64,000 bases of DNA from JAGTVB01 sp964624765. GTDB lineage: Bacteria > Pseudomonadota > Gammaproteobacteria > HK1. Position numbers and translations under genes: made by a program. The stretch lies in assembly GCA_964624765.1 (NCBI GenBank), contig CAZUZO010000001.1, forward strand, positions 1 to 64,000. The letters run 5' to 3'. Under the pieces are notes generated by a model. It was given only the letters and a program-made list of their open reading frames with translations, did not search any database and had not been told where the DNA came from. The first letter of the stretch is position 1; each line of letters starts with the position of its first letter. Shown here piece by piece: positions 63,494 to 64,000 of the stretch.

Positions 63494-64000
63494 GATAACT
63501 CCCCAGTTCCGAGCGGAGCCAAGGATGGCGTGTCGCTGCCACACCAGCGGTCTAAGAGGGATACGAAGCGTTGCCGACTGATGGCCTGAGCACCCATGCG
63601 GGACAGGTGGGGGTTGGGGATCTGGCAGTCGATCACCTGGAAATCGGCACGACACAGGTAAGCGAGTGCCACCTTCGATGCGTCTCGCTGACGACTGAAC
63701 ATCGATTCCCCGAAAAAGACCTTCCCTAACGCCACACCGTACAGCCCTCCCGCTAGTTCCGACCCCCTCCAGCACTCGATGGAATGGGCATAACCCAGCC
63801 GGTGAAGCCGAACGTACGCTGTCCCCATCTTTCGGGTAATCCAGGTGCCGTCTTGCTGTGGGCGCGGTGCCGCACAGCCCATCACAACCCTTTCGAAGGC
63901 CTCGTTGACGGTGACTCCATAGCGCCCTTGCCGCAGGGTTTTACCCAGGCTGCGAGAGACATTGAGTAGCGCAGGGGACAGCACGGCACGGGGATCGGGG
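63481..64000 (-). CDS. aat: Leucyl/phenylalanyl-tRNA-protein transferase (partial at window edge)
   Basis: N-end rule transferase acting on N-terminal Lys or Arg. The C-terminal 172 codons are visible and the 5' end lies beyond the window (the frame stays open with SPDPRAVLSPALLNVSRSLG-like sequence up to the edge). Motifs are GTAYVRLHRLGYAHSIECW, GGLYGVALGKVFFGESMF and IDCQIPNPHLSRMGA. The aat-bpt-infA order is conserved in proteobacteria. Confidence 0.94.
   Translation of the reverse strand, partial: PDPRAVLSPALLNVSRSLGKTLRQGRYGVTVNEAFERVVMGCAAPRPQQDGTWITRKMGTAYVRLHRLGYAHSIECWRGSELAGGLYGVALGKVFFGESMFSRQRDASKVALAYLCRADFQVIDCQIPNPHLSRMGAQAISRQRFVSLLDRWCGSDTPSLAPLGTGELSWIA

Noticed and set aside
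1..64000. tRNA, rRNA, CRISPR array, prophage or integrative element
   Set aside because: I read the intergenic regions for tRNA-like folds, regular repeats and phage genes and saw none.

Overview
This window is a chromosomal scaffold from a sulfur-oxidizing gammaproteobacterium. The evidence is a complete reverse-type dissimilatory sulfite reductase (Dsr) cluster in the order known from Allochromatium vinosum (dsrABEFHCMKLJOPNR), followed by a rhodanese, CysG, TusA and DsrE2. The housekeeping synteny (map-glnD / rpsB-tsf-pyrH-frr-uppS-cdsA-dxr-rseP-bamA-[skp]-lpxD-fabZ-lpxA-lpxB-rnhB-dnaE) is also typically gammaproteobacterial. Purple sulfur bacteria (Chromatiales) or chemolithotrophic relatives both fit, and no photosynthesis genes are visible. 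A run of 100 N at 39623-39722 shows that this is a draft assembly. The last part of bamA and nearly all of skp lie in that gap.

Layout. 1-13.7 kb: the dsr operon. DsrAB oxidizes sulfide or persulfide sulfur to sulfite. DsrEFH and DsrC relay sulfur, DsrMKJOP is the transmembrane electron-transfer complex, DsrL is the NAD(P)H-linked oxidoreductase, DsrN amidates siroheme and DsrR is an IscA-like accessory protein. 13.7-19.1 kb: a NarX/NarL-type two-component pair, a rhodanese, CysG (siroheme) on the opposite strand, and TusA-DsrE2. Rhodanese, TusA and DsrE2 form the cytoplasmic sulfur relay feeding DsrEFH. 19.5-23.4 kb: FNR with a perfect FNR box between it and a divergent hemerythrin-like gene, then CcoS, an unknown protein and a dynamin-like GTPase. 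23.6-50.2 kb: housekeeping genes for molybdopterin, nitrogen signalling, translation, isoprenoids, outer membrane and lipid A, and DNA replication, including a second LpxA-like acyltransferase beside a GnnA-like oxidoreductase. 50.5-55.3 kb: an M20 amidohydrolase, wreckage of REP-associated tyrosine transposases (RAYT), an orphan HicB-like gene, a FimV-like protein and an FmdB-like protein. 55.6-60.1 kb: Zur with a candidate autoregulatory Zur box, RegA/RegB and two phosphatases. 60.2-62.3 kb: a bufferin-type RiPP locus (precursor, DUF692 MNIO enzyme, DUF2063 partner). 62.4-64 kb: infA-bpt-aat, with aat running off the edge.

The most unusual property is a dense population of short non-coding mobile repeats between genes. 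Four families are recognisable. Family A (about 140 bp, 18-bp inverted ends, 14 copies or fragments) and family B (145-221 bp, 19-bp inverted ends, four copies) share internal sequence. Family C is about 200 bp (three copies). Family D is 92 bp (two copies, 90/92 identical). One C copy carries a nested 105-bp element with GTAA ends, 11-bp inverted repeats and a perfect 8-bp target duplication (IS66-like). One A copy carries a nested D element at a TA site (IS630-like). Many A and B copies begin exactly at the TGA stop codon of the preceding gene, and several sit inside operons.
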